This document shows, in pieces, positions 1-7,918 of a stretch of 23,621 nt of DNA. The translations under genes were made by a program, and so were the position numbers. Positions within the stretch are counted from its first letter, which is position 1; every line of letters starts with the position of its first letter. The stretch spans positions 1 through 23,621 of the IMG/VR virus record IMGVR_UViG_3300037493_004315, one strand, 5' to 3'. This stretch comes from a virus. The notes beneath the pieces are model-generated. The model saw nothing but the letters and a program-made list of their open reading frames with translations. It was not told the DNA's origin and searched no databases.

Positions 1-440
1 CGGATAAATAAACGTTCTCACCATCTTTTTTTACGATAATACCGTCATCTTCACCCATAGCTTTGAATACTTTTAAAATTTCTTCGTCAGAAGCGTCAGT
101 TAAATCTATTGGACTTTCATCTGAATCTATATCCATGTCCATATCCTCTTCATCAGAGTACATGTCTTCTTCGTCATCATACATATCCTCTTCATCAGAG
201 TCAATGTCTTCTACATCAGAGTCCATATCAATATCATCATTATCAACATCAGCATTCGCGTCAGTATCTAAATCAATCTCATCTTCTTCTTCTTGTTCAG
301 AAAGAGATTCTTTTACTAATTGGTTGATTTCTTTCTTCATGGTTGAAGCAAGTATTCCTTTTGCGTTTTCGGCTATAGCTTCTTCAACTTGTTTCATTTG
401 AATAAGAGCCTCTTGAACTAAAGATTTGTTTTCTTTCATT
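1..440 (-). CDS. Acidic prohead scaffold-like protein (partial, C-terminus outside window)
   Basis: The reading frame starts at the ATG complementary to 438-440 and runs off the left edge without a stop, giving about 146 visible residues. Residues 1-50 look helical and charged (MKENKSLVQEALIQMK...). Residues 50-105 are a very acidic Asp/Glu/Met tract (repeated EDMY/EDMD blocks), followed by a more ordered segment (EEILKVFKAMGEDDG). It lies downstream of the prohead protease. In T4 that place is held by the core scaffold gp22, followed by the major capsid gene, so a scaffold or core role is inferred from position and acidity rather than from sequence identity. A separate promoter-like octamer and an upstream terminator suggest its own transcription unit. 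A Ser-rich open frame on the opposite strand (63-401) is its antisense shadow. Confidence 0.75.
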
Positions 441-461
441 TAAATCTGTTATTTTTACAAT

Positions 462-469
462 ATAAATAG
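462..469 (-). promoter_or_regulatory. TATTTATA octamer, candidate phage promoter of the scaffold-like gene
   Basis: On the minus strand the sequence reads TATTTATA, 21 nt upstream of the start codon at 440. It belongs to a set of about twelve such octamers found before transcription units in this window. Its function is inferred from recurrence only. Confidence 0.45.
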
Positions 470-540
470 TGTCAAATCATAAAAAATTCAATTTTATGGT
501 ATTACATTTTTTTTTATTTTATATAAAACTTTTGAAGCAT

Positions 541-572
541 AAAAAAAAGCGGTCGATAAACCACTTTTTTTT
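541..572 (-). terminator. Rho-independent terminator after the protease/DUF4494 unit
   Basis: On the minus strand the stem AGTGGT / ACCGCT (one G-U pair) closes a 6-nt loop and is followed by a run of eight or more T. On the plus strand the same stem has a C-A mismatch, so it is better suited to minus-strand transcripts. It separates the DUF4494-like gene from the scaffold-like gene. Confidence 0.65.
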
Positions 573-592
573 GTTAAATTTTTATTGAGATA

Positions 593-802
593 TTATTCAA
601 TTACCTCATCAATTTTACTTTCCGATACTGAAGTAATTCTCCAATCATTTGTAAACCCTTGATACTTTTCTGTAACTTTAGCTTCCACATCGGTTACTGA
701 GAATCCTTTAACAAGTTTCTCTTCTCTAATTTTTTTAATTTTTCCAGTATTATCATCAAGTAAATCGTACTGAATTTTTGCTACAAAATATTTTTCGTCC
801 AT
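593..802 (-). CDS. DUF4494-like small protein
   Basis: This 69-residue protein begins MDEKYFVAKIQYDLLDDN and contains a basic lysine-rich stretch (KIKKIREEKLVKGF) and then DVEAKVTEKY. The layout of a K-rich beta strand, 'LV.g.S.TdvEAkvtE' and a final strand agrees with my memory of DUF4494 proteins, which are mostly known from Bacteroidota. No function is known for that family. It starts 6 nt after the stop of the prohead protease gene, so the two are almost certainly co-transcribed, and a terminator follows. A role in head assembly is possible from context only. Confidence 0.7.
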   Translation of the reverse strand: MDEKYFVAKIQYDLLDDNTGKIKKIREEKLVKGFSVTDVEAKVTEKYQGFTNDWRITSVSESKIDEVIE

Positions 803-808
803 AATTTA

Positions 809-1531
809 TTATTTTCCCAAATAATCGGTTAATTTTCTCATTAAGTCAACTCCTTTGGTTTGAAATTCTGAATTTTCAGCCGATTTATATTTTTTTTCTT
901 CTTCTAAATTCTCTTCATATTTATTTCTATCGTTTGGATTAGTAAATAAATACGCTCCTGGAGTTGACGGAGATGATACCAAGTCAAAACAAATTAACTC
1001 AAAATCATCTTGAACTTCATTTCTTTCTCCAACTTTTTTTAACGAACCAACCCCTCTTGAAGAAACTCCCATTGTCACACCTTGTCTCATTAAATTAGCC
1101 GCTTGGTCTCCTTTAGTTGAAACAATACCTCTTTCATGAAATCCTGGCGATGTTAACAATTTAAGTTTACCCATTAAGATGTTTTTATCCCACCATACTT
1201 CTGTGATAATATGGGACACTCTATCCAAGTCAATTAAAGAAGATTCGGGATGGTTAAGTTCTGAGGTAGATAGACCTTTATCAATCGCCTTTTTATAATT
1301 TTCCGCTTCTCTTTTTAATATTTTTTCAGGATAAAATCTTCCGTTTCTATTTGGAGTATCATACTTTTGTAATACCGCATAAAATTCAAATGGATTTCTA
1401 TAATCCATTTCAGATGCTTCTTTTAAGATTTTGGCATTTCTAATATCTTTTGGTGATATCCAACCCGCGTCTGTTTCAACCAATATTCCATGGCCCACTT
1501 CACTTGCTTCTAAAATTCTTAATTGTTTCAT
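809..1531 (-). CDS. Prohead maturation protease (T4 gp21-like)
   Basis: This 240-residue protein would cleave the scaffold and head proteins during capsid maturation. It shows the pattern of the T4 gp21/U9 serine protease family: NRNGRFYP near residues 61-68 (common at the substrate-binding strand), a candidate catalytic His94 in ELNHPES, a candidate catalytic Ser at 157/158 in GVTMGVSSRG, and an acidic residue Asp183 in CFDLVSSPSTPGA. The length is slightly above T4 gp21, with a charged C-terminal tail (residues 205-240) that may be self-cleaved. The order portal, two small genes, protease and scaffold-like gene matches the T4 head cluster. The start ATG at 1531 is preceded by a TATTTATC octamer and no Shine-Dalgarno sequence. 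Assignment is by motif and synteny and is quite secure. Confidence 0.88.
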   Translation of the reverse strand: MKQLRILEASEVGHGILVETDAGWISPKDIRNAKILKEASEMDYRNPFEFYAVLQKYDTPNRNGRFYPEKILKREAENYKKAIDKGLSTSELNHPESSLIDLDRVSHIITEVWWDKNILMGKLKLLTSPGFHERGIVSTKGDQAANLMRQGVTMGVSSRGVGSLKKVGERNEVQDDFELICFDLVSSPSTPGAYLFTNPNDRNKYEENLEEEKKYKSAENSEFQTKGVDLMRKLTDYLGK

Positions 1532-1544
1532 TAATTCTTTTTAT

Positions 1545-1552
1545 GATAAATA
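1545..1552 (-). promoter_or_regulatory. TATTTATC octamer, candidate phage promoter of the protease gene
   Basis: The minus strand reads TATTTATC 13 nt upstream of the protease start codon. It is a one-base variant of the recurring TATTTAT[A/T] element. Confidence 0.4.
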
Positions 1553-1576
1553 TATCATACAAGTATCTTTTTAATG

Positions 1577-2008
1577 TTATTCGTTTTTTGATGGTGAAAA
1601 TTCAAAATATTTATTCTGAATTATATTTTCTTTAACAATATTTTTAATAATTGTTTTAACCGATTCTTTAATTTCAGAACATTTAAAATCCATCTCATTA
1701 TTGGTATATAAATTAACTTCTAAATTTAAAAAAGATTTTTTACCGTGTAAAATACCACTTGTTCTTAAGTCTAAATCAACAATACTTTGTTCTTTAAAAA
1801 GTTTATGATTTATGGAATTAAATACCGAATGTTTAATATCTCGACTTAGATTACAAACAACTCTATTCCAATTGTTGTGCTCAAATTTGGGAGTAACCCA
1901 TGATTGCATGTTTATATATAATGATTTTAAATTTTTTGAATCTACCGTTCCATATACAGTTTTAATTGGGGTATATAAATTTATCTTTACACTTTTTCCT
2001 TTTTTCAT
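1577..2008 (-). CDS. Conserved-looking hypothetical phage protein
   Basis: This 143-residue protein is not recognised. It begins MKKGKSVKINLYTPIKTVYG and has alternating beta-rich segments (INLYTPIKTVYGTVD, SFLNLEVNLYTNNE) and a helical, basic C-terminal part (SVKTIIKNIVKENIIQNKYFE). No metal-binding or catalytic motif is visible. It sits between the portal-proximal gene and the prohead protease, where T4 has the small core genes 67 and 68, so a small structural or core role is possible but unproven. It lies back to back with the bS21 gene across a 97-bp region. Confidence 0.7.
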   Translation of the reverse strand: MKKGKSVKINLYTPIKTVYGTVDSKNLKSLYINMQSWVTPKFEHNNWNRVVCNLSRDIKHSVFNSINHKLFKEQSIVDLDLRTSGILHGKKSFLNLEVNLYTNNEMDFKCSEIKESVKTIIKNIVKENIIQNKYFEFSPSKNE

Positions 2009-2041
2009 TAAGTTTCATATTGTCAATGTTTATTTGTTTAA

Positions 2042-2074
2042 CAAAATATAGGTAAAATAACCCCAATTGTCAAA
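2042..2074 (-). promoter_or_regulatory. Weak host-type promoter for the 143-aa gene
   Basis: On the minus strand TTTG (2074-2071) is followed 20 nt later by TATATTTTG (2050-2042). This resembles the Bacteroidota TTTG/TAnnTTTG promoter but has one extra T in the -7 box. It overlaps the divergent bS21 promoter region. Confidence 0.3.
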
Positions 2075-2099
2075 AACTTTAAAAAAATTGATATATTTG
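2067..2099 (+). promoter_or_regulatory. Bacteroidota-type promoter of the bS21 gene
   Basis: A perfect -7 box TATATTTG lies at 2092-2099, with TTG at 2067-2069 (22-nt spacer, inside the 17-23 range described for flavobacteria). The bS21 ATG at 2106 begins only 6 nt after the box, so transcription probably starts at or next to the start codon. Confidence 0.55.
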
Positions 2100-2105
2100 T
2101 ATTAT

Positions 2106-2294
2106 ATGATAAAAATAGATGTAAAAAAAAATGGGATAGAAAAGTCCCTAAAGATGTTAAAGTCAAAGGTGATTAAAACTAAACAAAATCAAATATTGTT
2201 TGGTAAAAAAGAATTTGTTAAAAAATCAATAAGGTTAAGACAACAAAAATTAAAATCTTGTTATATTCAAAAAATAAAATCTAAATTAGATTGA
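2106..2294 (+). CDS. rpsU: Ribosomal protein bS21 (phage-encoded)
   Basis: This 62-residue, strongly basic protein would bind the 30S platform near the 16S rRNA 3' end. The layout matches bacterial S21: a short beta strand (MIKIDVKKNG), then IEKSLKMLKSKVIKTK matching the family's 'ieraLkrfKrk.eKtG', then KKEFVKKSIRLRQQK matching 'RR.fekPS..RrkK', and a helix SCYIQKIKSK. The length equals that of Bacteroidota S21. The ATG at 2106 is chosen because the family starts here and because an upstream in-frame ATG at 2067 lies inside the promoter. bS21 is known in other phages and virus contigs. In Flavobacterium, bS21 is known to help sequester the anti-Shine-Dalgarno sequence, so a phage copy could alter which mRNAs start translation. 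It overlaps the end of the opposing 233-aa gene by 9 nt. Confidence 0.87.
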   Translation: MIKIDVKKNGIEKSLKMLKSKVIKTKQNQILFGKKEFVKKSIRLRQQKLKSCYIQKIKSKLD

Positions 2295-2987
2295 TTCGTC
2301 TAAGTTTTTTAATTTAAAAAAATTAAGTTGGTCAAATTTTTCTACTTTTAATTTGTCGATTGTTTCAGACAATTTTGTTTTAATTTCAGACTCTTTTTCA
2401 TTTTCTAAAAGATTTGTTAATTTAACAATTGTATTTTTTTGTAAGGTTTTAAATTTTCTTTTAAGTAATGTAGTGTCTTCAGACATTAATTGAATAAATT
2501 CTTTTTTTGCGGATTCATCAAGATTTTCAATATAACCATTCATTGTTTGGTTGGCGATGTTAATCATAGATTTTAATGGAAGATTAATTGACTCTTTTAT
2601 AGGTTCAGGTTTACTTGAAACTAATATTTTAATTAAATTTTTCTTTGATTGAACTCTCTCCATTAAATCCAATTTATTTACATAAACCAAAGAATCAATA
2701 TTAATATATTGGTTTGACACATTTTTAGATGATATTCTTGTTGTTTTAATTGTTGGAGTCAATTTTTGTATTAAATTAATACCCTCTTCCAAAAAATCTT
2801 TTGCCTCTGTTTCAGTTAATCCTTGAGGTGTTGTTAATTGGTCATATAATGAATATAGACGTGACATGTTTTTATTGTTCAACACATCTTGCTTGAACTC
2901 TTTTAATGATTTCTTAAATTCCTGTTTATTATTATAGGATTTTAATAAATTATTTTCAATAATAGATTTAATTTCTCCAAAAGTCAT
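2286..2987 (-). CDS. Hypothetical helical phage protein next to the portal
   Basis: This 233-residue protein is not recognised. It is almost entirely predicted helix with many Lys/Glu/Leu heptad-like stretches (for example KEFIQLMSEDTTLLKRKFK and the C-terminal KLSETIDKLKVEKFDQLNFF), so coiled-coil or core-protein behaviour is plausible. No catalytic motif is visible. It follows the portal gene after 23 nt and has its own upstream octamer. In T4 the genes after portal gene 20 encode prohead core proteins, so a core or scaffold role is a position-based guess. Its 3' end converges with the bS21 gene. Confidence 0.7.
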   Translation of the reverse strand: MTFGEIKSIIENNLLKSYNNKQEFKKSLKEFKQDVLNNKNMSRLYSLYDQLTTPQGLTETEAKDFLEEGINLIQKLTPTIKTTRISSKNVSNQYINIDSLVYVNKLDLMERVQSKKNLIKILVSSKPEPIKESINLPLKSMINIANQTMNGYIENLDESAKKEFIQLMSEDTTLLKRKFKTLQKNTIVKLTNLLENEKESEIKTKLSETIDKLKVEKFDQLNFFKLKNLDESI

Positions 2988-3002
2988 TTTGTTTGTTTTG
3001 AA

Positions 3003-3010
3003 TATAAATA
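3003..3010 (-). promoter_or_regulatory. TATTTATA octamer before the 233-aa gene
   Basis: The minus strand reads TATTTATA 15 nt upstream of the start codon at 2987. It overlaps the last codons/stop area of the portal gene. Confidence 0.45.
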
Positions 3011-4825
3011 TTACGAGTTTAACAACTTATCCAATTCTTTTGATATTTCTCCTAAAGAATCTTGTCCTTGACTTAAATTTAAAAATCTTGAATGTTTATC
3101 AAAATTTTGTTCCAATAAAATATTCATGTTAGCTTTTTTAGATTCAGGAGTTATTTCAGCTGCGGGAGGTTCGGCAGGAGGGGGTGCAACATCACCTGCT
3201 GGTGGAGCGGCATCAAAACCACCTTCTGATGGTGCTCCTTCAGCTCCTGTAGTTGATGCATTTCCTGTACTACCTGAGGATTCCCCATATAATTTATCAA
3301 TATTATCAAAAATTCCGGTTTTACTAATAACCGTAGGAGTTGCTTTAAGTTCTTCTCCAACCGCTCTTTCAAGTCTTTGTTGTTGTAAATCCAATTTAAT
3401 TTCTTCATCAGACCATCCAAAAATATGTTCTTTTGCCCATGTAGATGATGTAGCTTGAATACCGTTTCCTGGGTCAGAAACCAAATCTTTATATAATAAC
3501 ACTTTTTCTTTCCAAACATCAATTTTTAATAAATCTGCTTGAGTTGACGGATTAGTTAATCCTAATGTAAAATTTTGTAACTCATCTTCAAACCCTAATA
3601 AAAATAAATGTACAATTGCAATTTTATTTAACTCGGAAATCATACTTTTTTGAATTCTGTTTATTGTACGAGCAAATCTAATATCTTGTAACGCCAAATT
3701 TTTTCCATCTCCAACAACTTCTTCAAACCCTAAAAATGCTTTAGGAACACGAAGAGCCGTTAATAATTTCTTTTGAATATATTCAATATCGGCAATTTCT
3801 GATAGGTTTGTTGCTCCAGGTAAGGTTGTAATTGGGTCTGGTGCTGAAGGGTCACGGACAGGAATAAAATAATCTTGGTCAACCGCCATTTGGTTAAACC
3901 TCATATCCACGTTTCCTGTTTTAGAATCTACAATTTGTTCTCTTTTGAACTTGTTGGCTACACGGTTTACGTATGCCTCAACGTCATCGTCATTCATATT
4001 ACCAACAAATACTTTAAACATTCTTCTTTCAGGGGCTCTTGATGTACGATAGATTAACATCGCATCTTCTGATAATAATAATTGTTTCCAAATACGTCTT
4101 GCTTTTTCTAACATAGATGTACCATAAGGAAGTTTTCGGTCGTCACCCAATAATCTAAAGTGGGCTATCTCCCATGATTGGAATTCCATGTTTTTATTTT
4201 TCCAAGTAAAATGAAGTGGTTTTTTATCAGTATCTTTAGTAATATCTATAGTAATATTGCCGGCAACACCAGATTCTCTACGTTCAATTTCAATTGTTGG
4301 TAATTGTTGACAACCAACAATTCCTTTTTCAGGGTCTAACTTTAAATAAACAAAATTATCACCGTATTTACAGGTATTTCTTGTCCACATTGATAAGTTA
4401 GTGTTAATATCCAAACTATTATTAAATAAATCGGCTAAGACAGTTTTAATTCTTTTTGATTCAGAATAAATTTGTAAAATAAAACCATCTTCATTTGTTG
4501 TTGTAGATTCTTCAGAATATATGTCTAATGCTGCCGAAATTTCAGGTGTATATTCCATACTTTCGTAATCATATTGTGCTGATAATCTTGATGGCTCATA
4601 ATAAACTGCTTGAGTATATAAATTGTTTTCAACTTTTGCCCATTGATTTGTTAAATAAAATGTTTGTTGAGCTTGAAGTTTTTCTTTCTCGTAATCATCT
4701 CGATTTGGCGTACGTAAAAGTTCTTTTTTATCAAACTTAAAGGTTGGATAATCTTGATTCAATAGTGAATTTGGACCGAATGTTTTTGATAGTCTCTGCC
4801 AGACCGTTAGATTTTCTTGACTCAT
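3011..4825 (-). CDS. Portal vertex protein (T4 gp20-like)
   Basis: This 604-residue protein forms the dodecameric channel through which DNA is packaged and to which the neck attaches. The features fit the T4 gp20 family: an N-terminal Tyr-rich segment (YDYESMEYTPEISAALDIYSEE, beginning near residue 83) typical of T4-type portals, KYGDNFVYLKLD near 152-163, the conserved YGTSMLEKARRIWKQLLLSEDAMLIYR region near residues 234-260 with a following APERRMFKVFVGNM, and KNLALQDIRFARTINRIQK near 375-393. The last 100 residues are an unusual Gly/Pro/Ala/Glu-rich low-complexity tail followed by a short helix. It lies 39 nt downstream of the terminase gene on the same strand. The start ATG at 4825 has the family N-terminus and an octamer upstream. 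Confidence 0.9.
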   Translation of the reverse strand: MSQENLTVWQRLSKTFGPNSLLNQDYPTFKFDKKELLRTPNRDDYEKEKLQAQQTFYLTNQWAKVENNLYTQAVYYEPSRLSAQYDYESMEYTPEISAALDIYSEESTTTNEDGFILQIYSESKRIKTVLADLFNNSLDINTNLSMWTRNTCKYGDNFVYLKLDPEKGIVGCQQLPTIEIERRESGVAGNITIDITKDTDKKPLHFTWKNKNMEFQSWEIAHFRLLGDDRKLPYGTSMLEKARRIWKQLLLSEDAMLIYRTSRAPERRMFKVFVGNMNDDDVEAYVNRVANKFKREQIVDSKTGNVDMRFNQMAVDQDYFIPVRDPSAPDPITTLPGATNLSEIADIEYIQKKLLTALRVPKAFLGFEEVVGDGKNLALQDIRFARTINRIQKSMISELNKIAIVHLFLLGFEDELQNFTLGLTNPSTQADLLKIDVWKEKVLLYKDLVSDPGNGIQATSSTWAKEHIFGWSDEEIKLDLQQQRLERAVGEELKATPTVISKTGIFDNIDKLYGESSGSTGNASTTGAEGAPSEGGFDAAPPAGDVAPPPAEPPAAEITPESKKANMNILLEQNFDKHSRFLNLSQGQDSLGEISKELDKLLNS

Positions 4826-4852
4826 ATTATAATTTACTAATTAGTTTGATAA

Positions 4853-4860
4853 AATAAATA
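4853..4860 (-). promoter_or_regulatory. TATTTATT octamer before the portal gene
   Basis: The minus strand reads TATTTATT 27 nt upstream of the portal start, in the short gap after the terminase stop. This is the longest spacing in the set. Confidence 0.4.
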
Positions 4861-4864
4861 CTTA

Positions 4865-6625
4865 TTAAGAACCAAATAACCATCCGTATTTTTGATAATC
4901 AGCCTTTGTTGCTTGTCCAACATTATTTAAACCGTTATCTCTACCCATTTGAGGAATCATAGGATTAAAGAATTCTGACGAATTTTTGTTTTCGGTTACA
5001 TTTGTTGCCCACGAGTTAATCATTGCTTTGGTATGGTTTGTAACTTTTTCTAATGATTGGAATGATTTTTCTGCAACATATAGTGCCATAGATACTCCCA
5101 TAATACAGTCATCATGATGTCCTTTTTGGTGGTCAGGTCTTCCATTAATATAAATAAACGTATTCATTTCATTGTATAAACGATTTGAATATACTTTAAA
5201 CCCGTGTCTTACTCCTTCTTCAAATGCTGATATAATTTGAACCCTTTTTGAGTTAAAGTTAATTCCTGGAATTCTTTCATTAATCTTTGGGTCCCATTTC
5301 CATTTATTTGTGGTATCAACATTGTCGACATATAACCCCCCCTGATAACTTAATTCTTGTAATTTTCTTGACGTGGAAATACCCATACCACCTGTAATAT
5401 CAATAACACAGTAAGCATTATACATTGTACCCCATTTATATGCAATTTCCGCAACAACATCTGGTGGAACTTTGGCAACATATTCTAACACCTGTTCCCT
5501 TTCGTCAAAATCGATGATTTGGATACATGAGAAGTCCTCAGAGTCACCTCTTGATACATCGACACCCATCACATACTTGTGTCCGTTTACAGGTTCTTTA
5601 AATATCCATAGGGACCCACCCATTAGTTTGGCTTGTGGTTCACGTAAAGTATTCTTGGATATTTCTTGCATCAATTCAGATTCGAATACATTATCACCCG
5701 AACCTAAAAAGTCACATTCTAATTCCTGAGCAACTTTTCTTCTATCAAATTTCAATTTCTTAACCATACCCTCAAACCATGCGGAACATGGTTTGTATCC
5801 TTGTTTAATATAATCAGTTACAACAGAGTGGTCTCTTTCATATGGATTTTCCATTGATAATTTAATAATATCTTTTTCAGAATATTCTTCTCTATTTAAT
5901 AGAAAATGTACTAAATCATGAGTTTTAACCATATACAAATCTTTTGTATATCTTGGGTCACGATACCAAAACATCTCAGATATTTTGAAATCATTCATAT
6001 TCCTTAATGATTGGTCATAGATTTCATAGTAAATTTGGTCATATCCGTTTGGGGTGGATACAACAATAACTTTACCCCCTGTAGATAAGGACGCCATACA
6101 AGCTGACCAGAAATCTGAGTCTGCTTCGATAAACGCCGCCTCATCAAAGACAAGAATTGTAGGTGTATAACCCCTCAAGGCATCTTTTGATGTTGCAACG
6201 GCTTTAACTTCACAATTATTATTAAGTTTAAAATGTCTTTGTGAGTTTTTTTCTTTTGAGAATGAAATACCGACCCAATCTGGCCATTGTTCAGTAAAAC
6301 CTCTAACTTTGTTAGCCATCTCCATTGATGTATCTAACTTGTTGGCAATAATAAGAATTTTTTCAGGTTTGTTTTTTTGGGCAAACGCCAATTTTTTTGA
6401 TATCCAAGCGGCGGTTACGGTTGTTACACCCGCCTGACGATACTTTAATGCAATGTTTTCATTGTATTTGTCGTAATCATCTATTAAACTAACTTGGTCG
6501 GGAAATAAATCTAATGGAACATACTTTGATACGGTATTATCGTATGTTTGTAAATAAGTTCTAAGTGCGTAGGGAGTACTCCTTATACACTTTGTTAACT
6601 CGATAATTAATTGTTCTTTGTTCAC
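4865..6625 (-). CDS. Terminase large subunit (T4 gp17-like ATPase/nuclease)
   Basis: This 586-residue DNA-packaging motor would hydrolyse ATP to pump DNA through the portal and cut it at headful. The ATPase half has a deviant Walker A, LKYRQAGVTT (Lys61 and Arg63 before the loop, with Val where a classic P-loop has Lys; this upstream-Lys form is common in terminases). Walker B is ILVFDEAAF (Asp161, Glu162) and the coupling motif is VVSTPNG (about 189-194). The RNase H-like nuclease half has three acidic sites: Asp356 in VMGVDVSRGDS, Asp409 in CVIDITGG and Asp505/506 in HHDDCIMG. The length is close to T4 gp17. The start appears to be GTG, 6 nt after the preceding gene; the nearby ATG is out of frame. 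The preceding gene is probably co-transcribed. Confidence 0.95.
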   Translation of the reverse strand: MNKEQLIIELTKCIRSTPYALRTYLQTYDNTVSKYVPLDLFPDQVSLIDDYDKYNENIALKYRQAGVTTVTAAWISKKLAFAQKNKPEKILIIANKLDTSMEMANKVRGFTEQWPDWVGISFSKEKNSQRHFKLNNNCEVKAVATSKDALRGYTPTILVFDEAAFIEADSDFWSACMASLSTGGKVIVVSTPNGYDQIYYEIYDQSLRNMNDFKISEMFWYRDPRYTKDLYMVKTHDLVHFLLNREEYSEKDIIKLSMENPYERDHSVVTDYIKQGYKPCSAWFEGMVKKLKFDRRKVAQELECDFLGSGDNVFESELMQEISKNTLREPQAKLMGGSLWIFKEPVNGHKYVMGVDVSRGDSEDFSCIQIIDFDEREQVLEYVAKVPPDVVAEIAYKWGTMYNAYCVIDITGGMGISTSRKLQELSYQGGLYVDNVDTTNKWKWDPKINERIPGINFNSKRVQIISAFEEGVRHGFKVYSNRLYNEMNTFIYINGRPDHQKGHHDDCIMGVSMALYVAEKSFQSLEKVTNHTKAMINSWATNVTENKNSSEFFNPMIPQMGRDNGLNNVGQATKADYQKYGWLFGS

Positions 6626-6631
6626 ACATTG

Positions 6632-7915
6632 TTATTTAGGTCTTGTTATTCCTAAACTATTTAAGAAATCATCTAAATCATCATCATCATTACTGTCAGG
6701 GTCAATATCTTCATCTTCTTTATAATCTTCAAATTCCTCTTGCATTTGTTTTGCTTCTTCGACAATTTCTTCAAATCGTTTTTTGGCTTTACTAATCTTA
6801 GAAGAATCCTCAGAAATTGCATTTCCTATAACTTCTAAAAATTCTTTTGCCTCTATTTGATATAATAAAACATGGAAAAAATTTATTAATCCTTTATATT
6901 CAGGATTAAAAATATCGTCAGGTAATGCAAACCGTAATTTTTCAACAATTTCAGGTCCAATACGTAATTGCATTGGTTCGTTTGATAATACATCAGTTTG
7001 ACCTAATACTTTCGCCCTAAGATTAGAGTCTGATGGTAAACCAGCTCTACCTTTAGCTTCTTCTAATCCTTTAATAATTTCATGACAAAGAATTGGAAAA
7101 AATATTCCAGTTGCAATAATTTTAGTGTCAGGTTGTTCTTCACCTTCTTCACCTTCTTCTTCATCTGCGTCATCTAATTCAACTTTACCTGCAATACCTT
7201 GAGCTGTTTGAGCCATATGTTCAATCGCATCTTCAAAATTAAAATACAAAAAATCGGTGATTGCCATTATACCTAAATAATCTCTATATAAAGATGGGTC
7301 AATAGCGTCTAATCTTGATTTAACTTCAGGTTTTTGAAAAAGGTAATGTCCTTTTTTTGCTGCTCCTTGAATAAGAGCGTTAATAATATTTCTTTTGTGT
7401 TTTTCTAATTCTAAAATTTCCTCATCAGTTAATTCGTCAAGGTCAAAAGATGGGAATTTTAATTTTTCTTCTTTATCTTCTTCTTCATCTTCTTCATCTT
7501 CAGGTTCCATTCTAAAATTTCCAGTATCTGGCATTCCTAAATTAGCCTCAATTTGATATCTTCCTTCAGGAACTTCACCTTCATCTAATGACGATTGTAT
7601 CGCTAATTCAATTAATTCGTCTTTATGAGCAGCCTCAATCCTCATGATATCAGGAAATTTTCTCATCATGTCTTTGTAAAGCATTTTTTGAACTTGTTTA
7701 GAACTTAAATCTTGGATACCAGTAACCTGTCTTAACTTATCTGTGACTTTTTGAAACCTATTACTAACTAATCTTTGAACATCGGCAGCACCTTTTTTCA
7801 TTGCAGGATTTGTTGCATAAAGACTATCAGGACTCGCCAATTTTCTTTCTAAATTTGGGTCCATCCTTTCAGGTGTGTTCCCGTAATCAATCTGTTCTTT
7901 TAATTTTCGTCTCAT
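6632..7915 (-). CDS. Conserved hypothetical phage protein upstream of terminase
   Basis: This 427-residue protein has no recognised function. The N-terminus (MRRKLKEQIDYGNTPERMDP) is distinctive. The body is helical and interrupted by two acidic linkers (about 137-150 and 248-262), and the C-terminus is a long charged helix (SKAKKRFEEIVEEAKQMQEE) ending in a poly-Asp stretch. No signal peptide or membrane segment stands out. It sits directly upstream of the terminase (gap 6 nt) and directly downstream of the 269-residue gene (gap 3 nt), so it belongs to the packaging/virion operon. A virion or packaging-accessory role is an inference from location. Confidence 0.8.
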   Translation of the reverse strand: MRRKLKEQIDYGNTPERMDPNLERKLASPDSLYATNPAMKKGAADVQRLVSNRFQKVTDKLRQVTGIQDLSSKQVQKMLYKDMMRKFPDIMRIEAAHKDELIELAIQSSLDEGEVPEGRYQIEANLGMPDTGNFRMEPEDEEDEEEDKEEKLKFPSFDLDELTDEEILELEKHKRNIINALIQGAAKKGHYLFQKPEVKSRLDAIDPSLYRDYLGIMAITDFLYFNFEDAIEHMAQTAQGIAGKVELDDADEEEGEEGEEQPDTKIIATGIFFPILCHEIIKGLEEAKGRAGLPSDSNLRAKVLGQTDVLSNEPMQLRIGPEIVEKLRFALPDDIFNPEYKGLINFFHVLLYQIEAKEFLEVIGNAISEDSSKISKAKKRFEEIVEEAKQMQEEFEDYKEDEDIDPDSNDDDDLDDFLNSLGITRPK

Positions 7916-7918
7916 AAA

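Noticed and set aside
63-401. Ser-rich open frame on the plus strand
   Set aside because: It is the antisense of the Asp/Glu-rich (gat/gaa codon) tract of the minus-strand scaffold-like gene. The Ser bias is produced by the complementary codons.
462-469. T4 late promoter TATAAATA on the plus strand
   Set aside because: Read as TATAAATA the motif would point away from the genes it flanks at every site on both strands. It is only consistent when read as TATTTATA on the coding strand.
2067-2105. Longer 75-residue version of bS21 starting at 2067
   Set aside because: The extra 13 residues fall across the -7 box and have no counterpart in the S21 family, which starts at the MIKIDV segment.
3126-3458. 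Gly/Ala-rich plus-strand open frame across the portal C-terminus
   Set aside because: It is antisense to the portal protein's Pro/Ala/Gly-rich tail, with no promoter or sensible start context.
6420-6450. Terminase P-loop apparently lacking its Lys (RQAGVTT)
   Set aside because: Many terminases use a deviant Walker A in which the Lys or Arg lies before the loop (here Lys61/Arg63). The nuclease and Walker B motifs are intact, so this is not a broken gene.
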